64,000 nucleotides of DNA from Novosphingobium taihuense (GCF_007830315.1 NZ_VLKJ01000008.1:108830-172829), one strand, 5' to 3'. Positions 20,212-28,860 are shown, counted from the stretch's first letter. Program-made: numbers and translations. Notes: a model not told the origin generated them from the letters alone.

Positions 20212-20622
20212 ATGTCGCTGTTCATTTTCCTCACCGTGGTCCAGGCGATCGTTGCGGCGCTTCTTGTCGTGCTGATCCTCATCCAGAAGTCCGAAGGCGG
20301 TGGCCTCGGCGTCGGCGGCAGCCCGGCCGGCTTCATGTCCGCGCGCGGCGCCGCAGACTTCATGACTCGGCTGACGACGGCGCTGGCGACTGCGTTCGTC
20401 GTGCTCAGCGTCGCTCTCGCAGCGCTCGCCGTGGGTACGACATCGAGCCGCACTATCGACACCTCGCTTGAACGGACCGCTCCGGTACAGAACGCCCCGG
20501 CGGTAGATCCGCTGGCTCCGGCGCAAGGTGGCCAGCCCGCTCAGGCACCTGCGGCAGCGCCTGCCGGACAGCAGGCTCCTGCTCCGGCAACCGATCCGCT
20601 CAAGGGCGCTGCCGGGCAGTAA
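20212..20622 (+). CDS. secG: protein translocase subunit SecG
   Basis: A 136-residue inner-membrane subunit of the SecYEG channel. Two transmembrane helices (about 4-24 and 56-76) flank the conserved segment LIQKSEGGGLGVGG. The C-terminal tail (about 85-136) is Pro/Ala/Gln-rich, longer than in E. coli SecG but usual for alphaproteobacteria. It follows tpiA, as in many bacteria. Confidence 0.93.
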   Translation: MSLFIFLTVVQAIVAALLVVLILIQKSEGGGLGVGGSPAGFMSARGAADFMTRLTTALATAFVVLSVALAALAVGTTSSRTIDTSLERTAPVQNAPAVDPLAPAQGGQPAQAPAAAPAGQQAPAPATDPLKGAAGQ

Positions 20623-20645
20623 ATCCTTTCTCGCAATGCGAACGG

Positions 20646-20680
20646 CCGACCCGCTCCCTTGAGGTCGCGGGGCGGTCTTC
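20646..20680 (+). terminator. probable terminator after secG
   Basis: An imperfect GC-rich hairpin (CCGACCCGC with GCGGGGCGG) followed by TCTTCGTTTT, 24 bases after the secG stop. Confidence 0.5.
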
Positions 20681-20774
20681 GTTTTGCGTTTGATCCATGG
20701 CTGTGGATTGCGGCAAAGATTGCAGCCGTAACTGCTTGCCACCGTGCAACTTCTGACGCTAAGGCCCGACTCCC

Positions 20775-22406
20775 ATGGCGCGGTACATTTTCATCACCGG
20801 CGGCGTGGTCTCCTCGCTCGGCAAAGGACTCATGGCAGCGAGCCTCGCGGCTCTCCTGCAGGCTCGTGGATTTCGCGTGCGAATCCGCAAGTTCGACCCC
20901 TATCTGAACGTCGATCCGGGGACGATGAGCCCCTATCAGCACGGCGAAGTCTATGTGACCGACGACGGAGCCGAGACTGACCTCGATCTTGGCCACTACG
21001 AGCGCTTCACCGGCGTCTCTGCGCGCCAGGCCGACAACATCACCTCGGGCCGCATCTATCGCGACATCATCGCCAAGGAACGTCGTGGCGATTACCTCGG
21101 CGCGACGGTGCAGGTGATCCCGCACGTCACCGATGCGATCAAGGATTTCGCGCAGGCAGAGACTGACGATCTGGACTTCGTGCTCTGCGAAATTGGCGGC
21201 ACGGTTGGTGACATCGAGGGCCTACCGTTCATCGAGGCCCTGCGCCAGATGCACAACGAACTGGACCGCGAGCAGACCTGCTTCGTCCATGTCACGCTGG
21301 TGCCCTACATTGCCGCAGCGGGCGAGCTGAAGACCAAGCCGACGCAGCACTCCGTGCGCGAACTTACCGGCCTTGGCATCCAGCCCGACATCCTGCTTTG
21401 CCGCTGCGAAAAACCGCTGCCTGAAGGCGAGCGCGCCAAGATCGCCCAGTTCTGCAACGTGCGGAAGTCTGCCGTCATCCCCGCGCTCGATGCCCAGAGC
21501 ATATATGCCGTACCGCTGCAGTATCACGCCGAAGGCCTCGACAGCGAAGTCCTGCGCCACTTTGGCCTGACAGCACCAGAGCCGGACCTCGCGCGCTGGG
21601 ACGATATCGTCGACCGACATCAGAATCCCGAAGGCGAAGTGACCATCGGCGTTGTCGGCAAATACGTCGGCTTGCAGGATGCCTACAAGTCGCTGAACGA
21701 AGCGCTGGTCCACGGCGGCATGGCCAACCGTGTCAAGGTGCGGATAAAGTGGCTCGACGCCGAGTTGTTCGAGAAGGACGACGCCGAGATCGCTGCCCAC
21801 CTCGAGCCGATGCATGGCATTCTCGTGCCCGGCGGCTTTGGCGAGCGTGGCACCGAAGGCAAGATCGCTTCGGTTCGCTTTGCCCGCGAACGCAAGGTGC
21901 CGTTCTTCGGCATCTGCCTCGGCATGCAGATGGCCTGCATCGAAGGCGCCCGCAACACTGCCGGCATCCCCGAAGCCTCGTCGACCGAATTCGGCCCGAC
22001 CAACGAGCCAGTTGTCGGCATCATCACCGAGTGGATGACCGCAGAGGGCCTCGAAAAGCGTTCCGAAGGCGGCGACCTGGGCGGCACGATGCGGCTTGGC
22101 GCTTATGACGCGAAGCTTGCCGGCAACAGCCACGTTGCCAACGTCTATGGTGCGACCGAAATCAGCGAGCGCCATCGGCATCGTTACGAAGTGAACGTCG
22201 CCTACAAGGAGCGCCTGGAAAAGGGCGGCCTGGTGTTCTCCGGCATGTCGCCCGATGGCCTCCTTCCTGAAATCGTGGAGCGTCCCGACCATCCGTGGTT
22301 CATCGGCGTGCAGTTCCATCCCGAACTCAAGAGCCGACCGTTCGAACCGCATCCGCTGTTCGCCGGCTTTATCGCCGCAGCGGTGAAACAGGCGCGACTC
22401 GTTTAA
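20775..22406 (+). CDS. pyrG: CTP synthase
   Basis: A 543-residue enzyme that aminates UTP to CTP with glutamine. The synthetase domain begins [18 protein letters not shown] and contains [17 protein letters not shown]. The glutamine amidotransferase domain (about 290-540) has the nucleophile Cys in [10 protein letters not shown] and the His-Glu pair in [12 protein letters not shown]. Full length, start supported by the invariant N terminus. Confidence 0.98.
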   Translation: MARYIFITGGVVSSLGKGLMAASLAALLQARGFRVRIRKFDPYLNVDPGTMSPYQHGEVYVTDDGAETDLDLGHYERFTGVSARQADNITSGRIYRDIIAKERRGDYLGATVQVIPHVTDAIKDFAQAETDDLDFVLCEIGGTVGDIEGLPFIEALRQMHNELDREQTCFVHVTLVPYIAAAGELKTKPTQHSVRELTGLGIQPDILLCRCEKPLPEGERAKIAQFCNVRKSAVIPALDAQSIYAVPLQYHAEGLDSEVLRHFGLTAPEPDLARWDDIVDRHQNPEGEVTIGVVGKYVGLQDAYKSLNEALVHGGMANRVKVRIKWLDAELFEKDDAEIAAHLEPMHGILVPGGFGERGTEGKIASVRFARERKVPFFGICLGMQMACIEGARNTAGIPEASSTEFGPTNEPVVGIITEWMTAEGLEKRSEGGDLGGTMRLGAYDAKLAGNSHVANVYGATEISERHRHRYEVNVAYKERLEKGGLVFSGMSPDGLLPEIVERPDHPWFIGVQFHPELKSRPFEPHPLFAGFIAAAVKQARLV

Positions 22407-22468
22407 AGGGGCTGGTCAGGCAGGGGTTTCCCTGATTACTTGCGCGGCAGGTATCGAGGGGAGTTCCG

Positions 22469-23158
22469 ATGGACGCGGCCACACTGGCTGAAGCACTGAC
22501 GGCGCAGAGCCTGTTTGCCGATTGCGAACGGGCCGAGCTTTCGGACATCATCGCGCGCGGGCAGGTCCGTTCGTGGAAGTCCGGGCAAGTGCTGATGAGC
22601 CAGGGCGAGGAAGGCAAGTCGCTGTTCATCGTGCTCAAGGGTCTCGCCCGGGTCAGCATGGTTGCCGCCAACGGGCGCGAGATCATCCTCGACTATGCCG
22701 AACCCGGCCACGTGCTGGGTGAGATCGCCTTTCTTGATGGTGGCGACCGCACCGCCACGGTCGAGGCGATCGATCCCGTGGAAGCGCTGGTCCTCACGCG
22801 CGGCGCGTTTGCCGAAATCATCGACAAGCACAAGGGTCTCTCGCTGCGCCTGCTCAAGGCCATGGCGCGCAGGCTCCGCCAGAACAATGCCGTGATCGAG
22901 GCCGACCGCGCCTACACCTCCGGCCCAAGGCTCGCGCGCTTCCTCCTGCGCCTGATGATGGGCGACAATTCCGATACCGGAAACCAGCTCAAGATCGCGC
23001 TCAGCCAGGGCGAGCTCGGCAACTTCGCCGGCATGTCGCGCGAACAGATCAACCGCCAGCTCTCGGCCTGGGTTGATAATGGCATCGTCGCCCTGAAAGG
23101 CGGGCGCGTGACGATCCTCGACCGTGAAGCTCTGGTCGACGTCGCCGAAGCCTGGTGA
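22469..23158 (+). CDS. Crp/Fnr-family transcriptional regulator
   Basis: A 229-residue regulator. An N-terminal cyclic-nucleotide-binding-type beta roll (about 10-130) includes GEEGKSLFIVLKG and LGEIAFLDGGDRTATVEA, close to the cAMP-pocket pattern. A C-terminal Crp-type winged helix follows (about 165-225) with recognition helix SREQINRQLSAW. No N-terminal Cys cluster is present, so it is not an oxygen-sensing Fnr. Ligand and regulon are unknown. A TGTGA-N6-TCACA site occurs 2.5 kb downstream at 25710, the kind of site such proteins bind. A link between the two is inference. Confidence 0.9.
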   Translation: MDAATLAEALTAQSLFADCERAELSDIIARGQVRSWKSGQVLMSQGEEGKSLFIVLKGLARVSMVAANGREIILDYAEPGHVLGEIAFLDGGDRTATVEAIDPVEALVLTRGAFAEIIDKHKGLSLRLLKAMARRLRQNNAVIEADRAYTSGPRLARFLLRLMMGDNSDTGNQLKIALSQGELGNFAGMSREQINRQLSAWVDNGIVALKGGRVTILDREALVDVAEAW

Positions 23159-23164
23159 CGCAAA

Positions 23165-23190
23165 AAGGGCGGGCCTTGCGACCCGCCCTT
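23165..23190. terminator. bidirectional terminator between the Crp/Fnr gene and hsp20
   Basis: AAGGGCGGG and CCCGCCCTT form a perfect 9-base stem with an 8-base loop. On the minus strand a run of T follows, serving hsp20; on the plus strand the hairpin starts 7 bases after the regulator stop. Confidence 0.85.
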
Positions 23191-23208
23191 CCGTTCTGAG
23201 AAACCCGA

Positions 23209-23670
23209 TCAGGCAGCGGCGGTATTGTCGCCCTCAATGACCTTGAGCGGGTTTTGCGCGCCGATCAGCACCTTCTTCGGCTTCATCGCCTCAGGCACTT
23301 CGCGGACGAGGTCGATGGTCAGCAGGCCATCGGCAAGGTCGGCAGCCTCGACGCGGACGAAGTCGGCCAGCTCGAAGCGACGCTCGAACCCACGGTTGGC
23401 GATGCCGACGTGGAGATACTCGCGCTCCTGCGGTTCGGGCCGCTGGCCCTTTACAACGAGCAGGTTCTGCTGGGCGGTAATGTCGATATCCTCGGCCTTG
23501 AATCCGGCGACTGCCAGCGTGATGCGATAGGCATCTTCACCGCTGCGCTCGATGTTGAAGGGGGGATAATTGTCACCAGCATTGGCGCGGGCCTGGCGTT
23601 CGAGCAGGTCGAACAGGCGGTCAAAGCCCACGGTGGTGCGGCGATAGGGGGTAAAGTCGAAACGGTTCAT
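23209..23670 (-). CDS. small heat-shock protein, Hsp20/IbpA family
   Basis: A 153-residue cytoplasmic chaperone that holds unfolding proteins during heat stress. The N-terminal stretch FDFTPYRRTTVGFDRLFDLL and the alpha-crystallin domain (about 36-130, with GFKAEDIDI, GIANRGFERRFELADFV and LADGLLTIDLV) are typical of class A alphaproteobacterial Hsp20. The ATG at 23670 follows an AAGAGGAT ribosome site. The open frame runs to 23862, but the extra codons lie over a probable heat-shock promoter and leader. The mRNA start region folds into a ROSE-like hairpin that masks the ribosome site. Confidence 0.95.
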   Translation of the reverse strand: MNRFDFTPYRRTTVGFDRLFDLLERQARANAGDNYPPFNIERSGEDAYRITLAVAGFKAEDIDITAQQNLLVVKGQRPEPQEREYLHVGIANRGFERRFELADFVRVEAADLADGLLTIDLVREVPEAMKPKKVLIGAQNPLKVIEGDNTAAA

Positions 23671-23671
23671 G

Positions 23672-23698
23672 GCAATATCCTCTTGATGAGCAATCTGC
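23672..23698 (-). promoter_or_regulatory. ROSE-like RNA thermometer hairpin of hsp20
   Basis: On the minus strand the leader reads TTGCT, a short loop, then AGGA of the ribosome site. Pairing is U-A, U-G, bulged G, C-G, U-A. This is the diagnostic last hairpin of ROSE elements (UYGCU opposite AGGA), known in front of hsp20 genes of alpha- and gammaproteobacteria. A GCA/TGC pair extends the stem. The ATG follows directly. Confidence 0.75.
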
Positions 23699-23796
23699 AC
23701 TTGCCTTCTGCTAAGCCCGGAACCCGGCGCCCGCATCGGCGGTTTTACGGTCATGTTTGTGACCATGCCCGACTTGCGGCGCATGACACGAAAACC

Positions 23797-23826
23797 CATG
23801 TGTGTTAGCGAAAACCGCTTTTCAAG
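23797..23826 (-). promoter_or_regulatory. possible RpoH (sigma-32) promoter of hsp20
   Basis: On the minus strand CTTGAAAA at 23826-23819 is followed, 18 bases after CTTG, by CACACATG. The -35 match is strong and the -10 match weak. It would give a leader of about 120 bases, a usual length for ROSE-controlled mRNAs. Confidence 0.45.
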
Positions 23827-23845
23827 ACCCCAGCAGAGGTACCCG

Positions 23846-24112
23846 ATGTCGAACACCCCCAAGGTCGAAGTCTACACCAAGTGGGGCTGCCCCTACTGCG
23901 CGCGCGCCAAGCAATTGCTCGATGGCAAGGGCGTGGCCTATGAGGAATTCGATGTGACCATGGGCGGCCCGAAGAAGGCAGAAATGCTTGAACGCGCGCC
24001 CCGCCACACCACCGTTCCCTCGATCTTCATCGATGGCATCCACGTCGGTGGGTCGGACGATCTTGCCGCGCTCAATGCGCAGGGCAAGCTGGACATGATG
24101 CTCGGCAAGTGA
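23846..24112 (+). CDS. grxC: glutaredoxin 3
   Basis: An 88-residue dithiol glutaredoxin with the CPYC active site at residues 15-18 (WGCPYCARAK), the cis-Pro loop TVPSIF, and the GGSDDLAAL glutathione-binding end. It reduces protein and glutathione-mixed disulfides in the cytoplasm. The ATG at 23846 follows AGAGGT; the longer frame from 23753 runs through the hsp20 promoter region and is rejected. Its stop overlaps the GTG start of the next gene, so the two are translationally coupled. Confidence 0.95.
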   Translation: MSNTPKVEVYTKWGCPYCARAKQLLDGKGVAYEEFDVTMGGPKKAEMLERAPRHTTVPSIFIDGIHVGGSDDLAALNAQGKLDMMLGK

Positions 24113-24939
24113 GTGATCCGGTGAAGGTCGCGCTGTTTCAGATGACCAGCGGGATCGACCCGCAGGCCAATGCAGACGCGATCGTCAAGGCAGCGCAGAA
24201 AGCCACAGCTGAAGGCGCGGCCATGCTGTTCACGCCCGAGATGTGCGGGTTGCTCGACCGTGACCGGGCGAGGGCGACGCCCAAGATCGTGCCCGAACAG
24301 GACAACCCCGTGCTCGCCGCCGCACGAAAGGCCGCGCGGGAGCTTGGCCTGTGGATCGATCTAGGCTCGCTCGCAATCCTGCGTGAGGACGGCAAATGGG
24401 CCAACCGCGGCTTCGTCATTGATGCCGACGGTGCCATTGCCGCCCGCTACGACAAGATCCACATGTTCGACGTAGACCTCGCCACTGGCGAGACATGGCG
24501 GGAATCGGCGGCCTACACACCGGGTGAGCAGGTCGTCACGGTTCAAACGCCGGTCGGACGCCTCGGCCTTGCGATATGTTATGACGTGCGCTTCCCCGCG
24601 CTGTTCGAGGAACTCGGCCGCAACCGCTGCGACGCAATCCGCGTTCCCGCCGCCTTCACCGTGCCGACAGGCAAGGCCCACTGGCACTTGCTGCAGCGTG
24701 CCCGCGCAGTCGAGGCCAGCGCCTGGGTCATTGCCGCTGCCCAAGGCGGACGGCACGATGACGGTCGCGAGACCTACGGCCATTCGCTGGTTGTCGATCC
24801 GTGGGGCGAAGTTGTCTTTGACGGTGGGGAAGGGGGCTCGCTCGGCTTCGCTCTGATCGATCCTGCCCGAACGGGCGAGGTCCGCGCGCAACTGCCATCC
24901 CTTGCCAACAAGCGCGAAATCCCTAGATCGACAGCATGA
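24109..24939 (+). CDS. carbon-nitrogen hydrolase (nitrilase superfamily, Nit1-like)
   Basis: A 276-residue amidase-type enzyme. The Glu-Lys-Cys triad is visible in FTPEMCG, YDKIHMFDVDL and GLAICYDVRFP. The closest familiar group is the Nit1/deaminated-glutathione amidase branch, which removes mis-transaminated glutathione; omega-amidase is an alternative. Position directly after grxC (GTG start overlapping its TGA) fits a glutathione-related role (inference). The stop overlaps the ATG of the following DUF1178 gene. Confidence 0.9.
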   Translation: MSDPVKVALFQMTSGIDPQANADAIVKAAQKATAEGAAMLFTPEMCGLLDRDRARATPKIVPEQDNPVLAAARKAARELGLWIDLGSLAILREDGKWANRGFVIDADGAIAARYDKIHMFDVDLATGETWRESAAYTPGEQVVTVQTPVGRLGLAICYDVRFPALFEELGRNRCDAIRVPAAFTVPTGKAHWHLLQRARAVEASAWVIAAAQGGRHDDGRETYGHSLVVDPWGEVVFDGGEGGSLGFALIDPARTGEVRAQLPSLANKREIPRSTA

Positions 24940-25427
24940 TTGTCTTTGATCTGCAGTGCGGGCCGAACGGGCACCGTTTCGAGGGCTGGTTCGGTTCCTC
25001 GCAGGACTATGAGAGTCAGCAGGCACGTGGCCTTGTATCGTGCCCGTCGTGCGGCTCGCCCGATGTCGTCAAGGCGGTCATGGCGCCCAATGTCGGACGC
25101 AAGGGCAACCAGTTGCCAGTGCCGACGCGCGGCACCAGCGAACCATCACCCGCACCCGCAGCACAGCCCATGGCAAACGCGCCCCTCCCGCCAGAGGCCG
25201 TCGCCATGCTCAAGGCTGTTGCCGCCATGCAGGCCGAGTCGATCAAGTCTTCCACCTGGGTCGGGGAAAAGTTCGCCGACAATGCCCGCGCCATGCACTA
25301 TGGCGAAAAGGACCCCGCCGCGATCCACGGTCGCGCCACGCTCGACGAGGCCCGCGAACTGATTGAGGAGGGCATCCCGGTCGCCCCCTTGCTCGTCCCC
25401 GTGGTGCCCCCTGAGGAAACCAACTGA
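24936..25427 (+). CDS. DUF1178 family protein
   Basis: A 163-residue protein of unknown function, conserved in alpha- and betaproteobacteria. The N terminus MIVFDLQCGPNGHRFEGWF followed by SCPSCGSPDV makes a four-Cys-like cluster (one early Cys, then CxxC) that may bind zinc. The linker is Pro/Ala-rich, and the C-terminal helix contains YGEKDPAAIHGRAT, a family hallmark. It overlaps the nitrilase-family gene by four bases, so grxC, the hydrolase and this gene form one operon. Confidence 0.93.
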   Translation: MIVFDLQCGPNGHRFEGWFGSSQDYESQQARGLVSCPSCGSPDVVKAVMAPNVGRKGNQLPVPTRGTSEPSPAPAAQPMANAPLPPEAVAMLKAVAAMQAESIKSSTWVGEKFADNARAMHYGEKDPAAIHGRATLDEARELIEEGIPVAPLLVPVVPPEETN

Positions 25428-25471
25428 ATCTCCGTTGCCAGCCCGCGTGCCCCTGCCTAAAGGAAACGCGG

Positions 25472-25548
25472 GCGCCCGTAGCTCAGCAGGATAGAGCACC
25501 AGATTCCTAATCTGGGGGCCATGGGTTCGAATCCCGTCGGGCGCACCA
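25472..25548 (+). tRNA. tRNA-Arg (anticodon CCU)
   Basis: A 77-base cloverleaf. The acceptor arm GCGCCCG pairs with CGGGCGC, followed by A and an encoded CCA. The D-arm starts TAGCTCAGCAGGATAGAGC. The anticodon stem CCAGA/TCTGG holds loop TTCCTAA, giving anticodon CCT (reads AGG). The T-arm contains GGTTCGAATCC. Confidence 0.96.
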
Positions 25549-25709
25549 CTTCCATGCCAAGGCCTTTGCGGTATCAGGCTGGCTCATGCTCGCAGGCCAA
25601 GTTTCAGTCGTTGCGGGTTGATGAACTGGCCCTTCGCGCCGTGGAGAGCCTGTAGCATGAACTGGTCGAATCCTGCGAAGAACAGCACTTCAGGCGGAAA
25701 TTACAATTT

Positions 25710-25725
25710 TGTGATTGTTTTCACA
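25710..25725. promoter_or_regulatory. CRP-like binding site
   Basis: TGTGA, TTGTTT, TCACA: an exact match to the TGTGA-N6-TCACA palindrome bound by Crp-type regulators, in an AT-rich patch. It lies 62 bases in front of the small gene at 25788. Confidence 0.6.
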
Positions 25726-25787
25726 TATTTAGGGCTACCGCAGTGCAGAAAGGCGTATTATGAATCTCTTGTTAATCAAGAGGTTGT

Positions 25788-25937
25788 ATGCCGTCACTCG
25801 AAGCAATAATCGGATGGTTCAAGGGTCTTCGCGCGGAACGTAAGCGCAAGTTGGACGCGGGCGAACTGTGCCCAAATGGCAATCCGGGTTGTGACGGTGC
25901 GCAATGCGACGATTGCCTTACAGACTGGCAGATCTAG
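25788..25937 (+). CDS. small Cys-rich protein (49 residues)
   Basis: ATG at 25788 and TAG at 25935-25937, with a good ribosome site (AAGAGGTTGT) directly upstream. The first half is a basic amphipathic helix (GWFKGLRAERKRKL). The second half holds Cys28, Cys35, Cys40 and Cys43 in a CP-G-PGC-G-QC-DC arrangement that could bind a metal. There is no signal peptide. It follows tRNA-Arg by 240 bases in AT-rich sequence and has a CRP-like palindrome upstream. I do not recognise the family. It is too short for a 60-residue cut-off and easy to miss. Confidence 0.6.
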   Translation: MPSLEAIIGWFKGLRAERKRKLDAGELCPNGNPGCDGAQCDDCLTDWQI

Positions 25938-26766
25938 CCGGGTGAGAATTCGAGTTGCTGTGGTTCCGCCGCCAATTCGTCGAAAATCACCGCTGCCTTA
26001 AGGCTCAGGCATTTCTCCGCGTCTCGCTTCTGTCTTTGTATCTGAGTGTACAATCTTGCTCAACCTTGACAAAACGAACCATATAGGTTATGCGCTCCAC
26101 CCACAGGTCAGGAGAGGGCAAATGGCCATCCCGCTTCTTTCCTTCGGAAGCAGACGCTGTGGCCGATGCTTCCGGCGCGATCGGTGCGGCAGGTGCGCGT
26201 GGGTTCAATGCGGGGCGTAAAGCCCAGACCCACCGGGCAAATCCTGTCGTTACCCAAGGACAGACAGGACACCCCAGGGCTGATAGCACGGCGCCGAACC
26301 CTGAGCGACGCTGCGGATGCGGAACCCGCCATGACTTGCGTGACGTAGTCTGCGCAAACGACAGGTTCTTTTCACGCAGCCGCTTGCCAAGAAGCCAAGG
26401 CAGCCCGCGAGCCGCTGCCAGAGCTTCGTCCTTTCACACATGTCCGCCCTCAGGCTGAGCCGACAAGGGGTTCGGAACCGCCCCCCGGCCACTCGCAACC
26501 GGTCCCGCGCCCTTCCCGCGCGTGCCGCAACGGCACCGCACCGGTCGCGCGATCTGTGACTCGTCCCCGGCGTTACCGGTCCGCATTCGCCAGCGGATGT
26601 TCTGCTTTTTCGCGTATCCGCGATGCCCACCCCCGGCCCCTCCCGCTTGCGGGAGGGGTGGGCAGATCCCGATGCAATATCCCATTCCACCGCAAGACGT
26701 CCCCCCAATGACACAACTTTGCCTTTACTGCTTGAACTGGCCCGGGATTTATGATTCAGTCACATC
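25938..26766. other. 829-base stretch without a convincing gene
   Basis: All six frames hold only short, low-quality open frames. Visible contents are an 8-base inverted pair CGGAAGCA/TGCTTCCG around 26144-26177, a CCTGTC/GACAGG pair near 26245-26270, and a strong extragenic palindrome at 26625-26663. The ftsB promoter must lie in the last hundred bases. The look is of a region built from dispersed intergenic repeats. Confidence 0.6.
26625..26663. repeat. extragenic palindrome
   Basis: CCCCTCCCGC, TT, GCGGGAGGGG is a perfect 10-base-arm hairpin, extended after a 7-base bulge by GCCCA/TGGGC. Palindromes of this type are dispersed between genes in many GC-rich alphaproteobacteria. Only one copy is in this window. 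Confidence 0.7.
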
Positions 26767-27075
26767 ATGCAACCGCGCCGACCACTTCTGCCCAAGGACA
26801 GCCTGACCCAGTCGCTGGCGCTGGTCGCTTTGCTCGTGATCGGCACCATCGGCATTGCCGGACCCAGCGGATTGCTTGCCTGGGGTGAGAATGCGCGGGT
26901 GCTTGAACAGCGGCAGAAAGAAATTGCCACGCTGACGGCCGAGCGCGACCGGATCAAGAACCGGAATGACCTGCTCGATCCGCGCCACGCCGACCCTGAC
27001 CTTGTCGGCGAATTGCTGCACAGCAATCTCAACGTCACCCATCCCGACGACGTTGTGATCCAGCTCAAGAACTGA
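26767..27075 (+). CDS. FtsB/DivIC-type septum formation initiator
   Basis: A 102-residue bitopic membrane protein with a short cytoplasmic N terminus, one membrane helix (about 16-36) and a coiled-coil periplasmic part (about 42-72, LEQRQKEIATLTAERDRIKN). The end (DPDLVGELLHSNLNVTHPDDVVI) is typical of alphaproteobacterial FtsB-like proteins. It should join the FtsBLQ divisome complex. The ribosome site is weak, but the N-terminal topology supports this ATG. Confidence 0.88.
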   Translation: MQPRRPLLPKDSLTQSLALVALLVIGTIGIAGPSGLLAWGENARVLEQRQKEIATLTAERDRIKNRNDLLDPRHADPDLVGELLHSNLNVTHPDDVVIQLKN

Positions 27076-27318
27076 CAGCTTTCGCTCCGGGCAGGAGACA
27101 AGTTGACTTGGCCGGGCTTGGTCGAGCGCAATTCGGGAACTTTGGCACGGCCGGCGCGTAGGGAACGCAGCAAAGTTCCGCACCTTATCATCTTTTGGCG
27201 GCATGACGCATGATGAAACCCGCAATCTGGCGGACGGCACAAGGCCTTGGCTGGAAATGGACTACGTGCGAAATGAGTACCCTTGGCTCACAACAATAAT
27301 AACAACGCGCGGGGCGAC

Positions 27319-28842
27319 GTGACCGAAGAGGCCATTTACGAATCAGTCGAGGCGAATCCGGTCGTTCCGGACTCCGCCGAGGCCGAATCCCATTCCGTCT
27401 GGCGCTACGCGATGGCCACCCGTGCCCATGCGGTGATCGATGCGGCGGACTATTTCGCGCTCATGCGCGAGGCGATGATGCGAGCGCGGCAACGCATCCT
27501 CCTGATAGGTTGGGACTTCGACACGCGGATCATCATCGGCGGCGGCCGACGCTGGTGGAACCTCCCGCGCAAAAGCGTTTCGCCTGCGCGGCTCGGCGCT
27601 TTCGTGGTGTGGCTGTCCAACCGGCGCAAGCGTCTCGACATCCGCGTGCTCAAGTGGAACTTTGGCGCACTCAAGGCAGTTTTCCGCGGCTCGATGATGC
27701 TCGACCTGCTGCGCTGGTGGCGTCATCCGCGCATCGTGTTCAAGCTCGACAGTGCCCATCCCCTGGGCTGCAGCCATCACCAGAAGATCGCAGTGATCGA
27801 CGATCGTTTCGCGGTCTGCGGCGGGATCGACATGGCGGGCGACCGCTGGGACACCCGCGAGCATCTCGACGACGATCCCCGGCGCAAACGGCCCGGGGGC
27901 AAGATTTATGGGCCCTGGCACGATTGCACCATGCTGATGGAAGGCGATGCCGCCGCGGTCCTCGGCGCGTTCGGGCGCAAGCGTTGGGAGCAGGCCAAGG
28001 GCAAACCCTTTGCCGCGTGCAAGGCGCAGAAGTCCTCGCCCTGGCCCGCGTCGATCGAAGCCGAGTTCCGCAACGTCGAGATCGGCATTTCCCGAACCCG
28101 ATCGCATTACGCCGAGGCGCGGGAAGTGCGCGAGATCGAGGCGCTGTTCCTCGAACACATCGCGCGAGCCAAGCGCTTCATCTATTTCGAGAACCAGTAT
28201 TTCGCCTCGCGCAGCATTGCCGAGGCCATCGTCAAGCGGATGCAGGAGCCCGATCCGCCCGAGATCGTGCTGATCAATCCTCAAAGCTCGGATGGCTGGC
28301 TGGAACAGACCGCGATGGACGGGGCGCGGGTGAGGCTGGTGAGGGCGATCGAGGAAGTCGACCATGCCGGCCGCTTCTCGGTCTGGCATCCTTTTACCGC
28401 CGGCGGAACGCCGATCTACGTCCACTCGAAGCTGACCATCGTCGACGACGAGATCCTGCGCATCGGCTCGGCCAATCTCAACAATCGTTCGATGGGGCTC
28501 GATAGCGAGTGCGATGTCTTCATAGATTGCGCGCGCCCGGCCAACGGCCATTGCTCAGAAGCGATAAATCGCCTGCGTGTTTCGTTGCTGGCCGAGCATT
28601 GCGGTATCGCACCTGAAAGGGTAGCGGAGCTTCTGGACCAGCACAGCTCAATGGCCGGTGCGATCGCTGCAGCTCCGCAGGACGGCAAGAGGCTTGGGCG
28701 GTTCGTGCCGCACGAACTCAGCGACGCGGAGAAGGCGCTGGCAGACAACGAGGTGCTGGATCCCGAGCGGCCGGAGGAAATGCTCTCCTTCTACCGCCGG
28801 GGTCTGTTCAGGAGCCGCTTCCTGCGGCGACCTGCGAAGTGA
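27319..28842 (+). CDS. phospholipase D family protein
   Basis: A protein of about 507 residues with two HxKxxxxD motifs: HHQKIAVIDD in the first half and HSKLTIVDDE in the second, followed by GSANLNNRSMGLDSE. Both are intact, so transphosphatidylation or phosphodiester hydrolysis is expected; the family includes phospholipases and cardiolipin synthases. No clear signal peptide or N-terminal membrane helix is seen, unlike classical cardiolipin synthase. The start is uncertain. A GTG at 27319 with a G-rich stretch before it is preferred, while a TTG at 27283 is possible. folE starts 18 bases after the stop. Confidence 0.9.
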   Translation: MTEEAIYESVEANPVVPDSAEAESHSVWRYAMATRAHAVIDAADYFALMREAMMRARQRILLIGWDFDTRIIIGGGRRWWNLPRKSVSPARLGAFVVWLSNRRKRLDIRVLKWNFGALKAVFRGSMMLDLLRWWRHPRIVFKLDSAHPLGCSHHQKIAVIDDRFAVCGGIDMAGDRWDTREHLDDDPRRKRPGGKIYGPWHDCTMLMEGDAAAVLGAFGRKRWEQAKGKPFAACKAQKSSPWPASIEAEFRNVEIGISRTRSHYAEAREVREIEALFLEHIARAKRFIYFENQYFASRSIAEAIVKRMQEPDPPEIVLINPQSSDGWLEQTAMDGARVRLVRAIEEVDHAGRFSVWHPFTAGGTPIYVHSKLTIVDDEILRIGSANLNNRSMGLDSECDVFIDCARPANGHCSEAINRLRVSLLAEHCGIAPERVAELLDQHSSMAGAIAAAPQDGKRLGRFVPHELSDAEKALADNEVLDPERPEEMLSFYRRGLFRSRFLRRPAK

Positions 28843-28860
28843 TGTTACGAAGGGGAAGCT

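Noticed and set aside
25472..25548. tRNA-Arg as an attachment site of an integrated island
   Set aside because: No integrase gene and no duplicated tRNA 3' end were seen downstream within the window.
25618..25809. 63-codon open frame after tRNA-Arg
   Set aside because: Covers the CRP-like palindrome and ribosome site of the better-supported small gene; poor composition and no own ribosome site.
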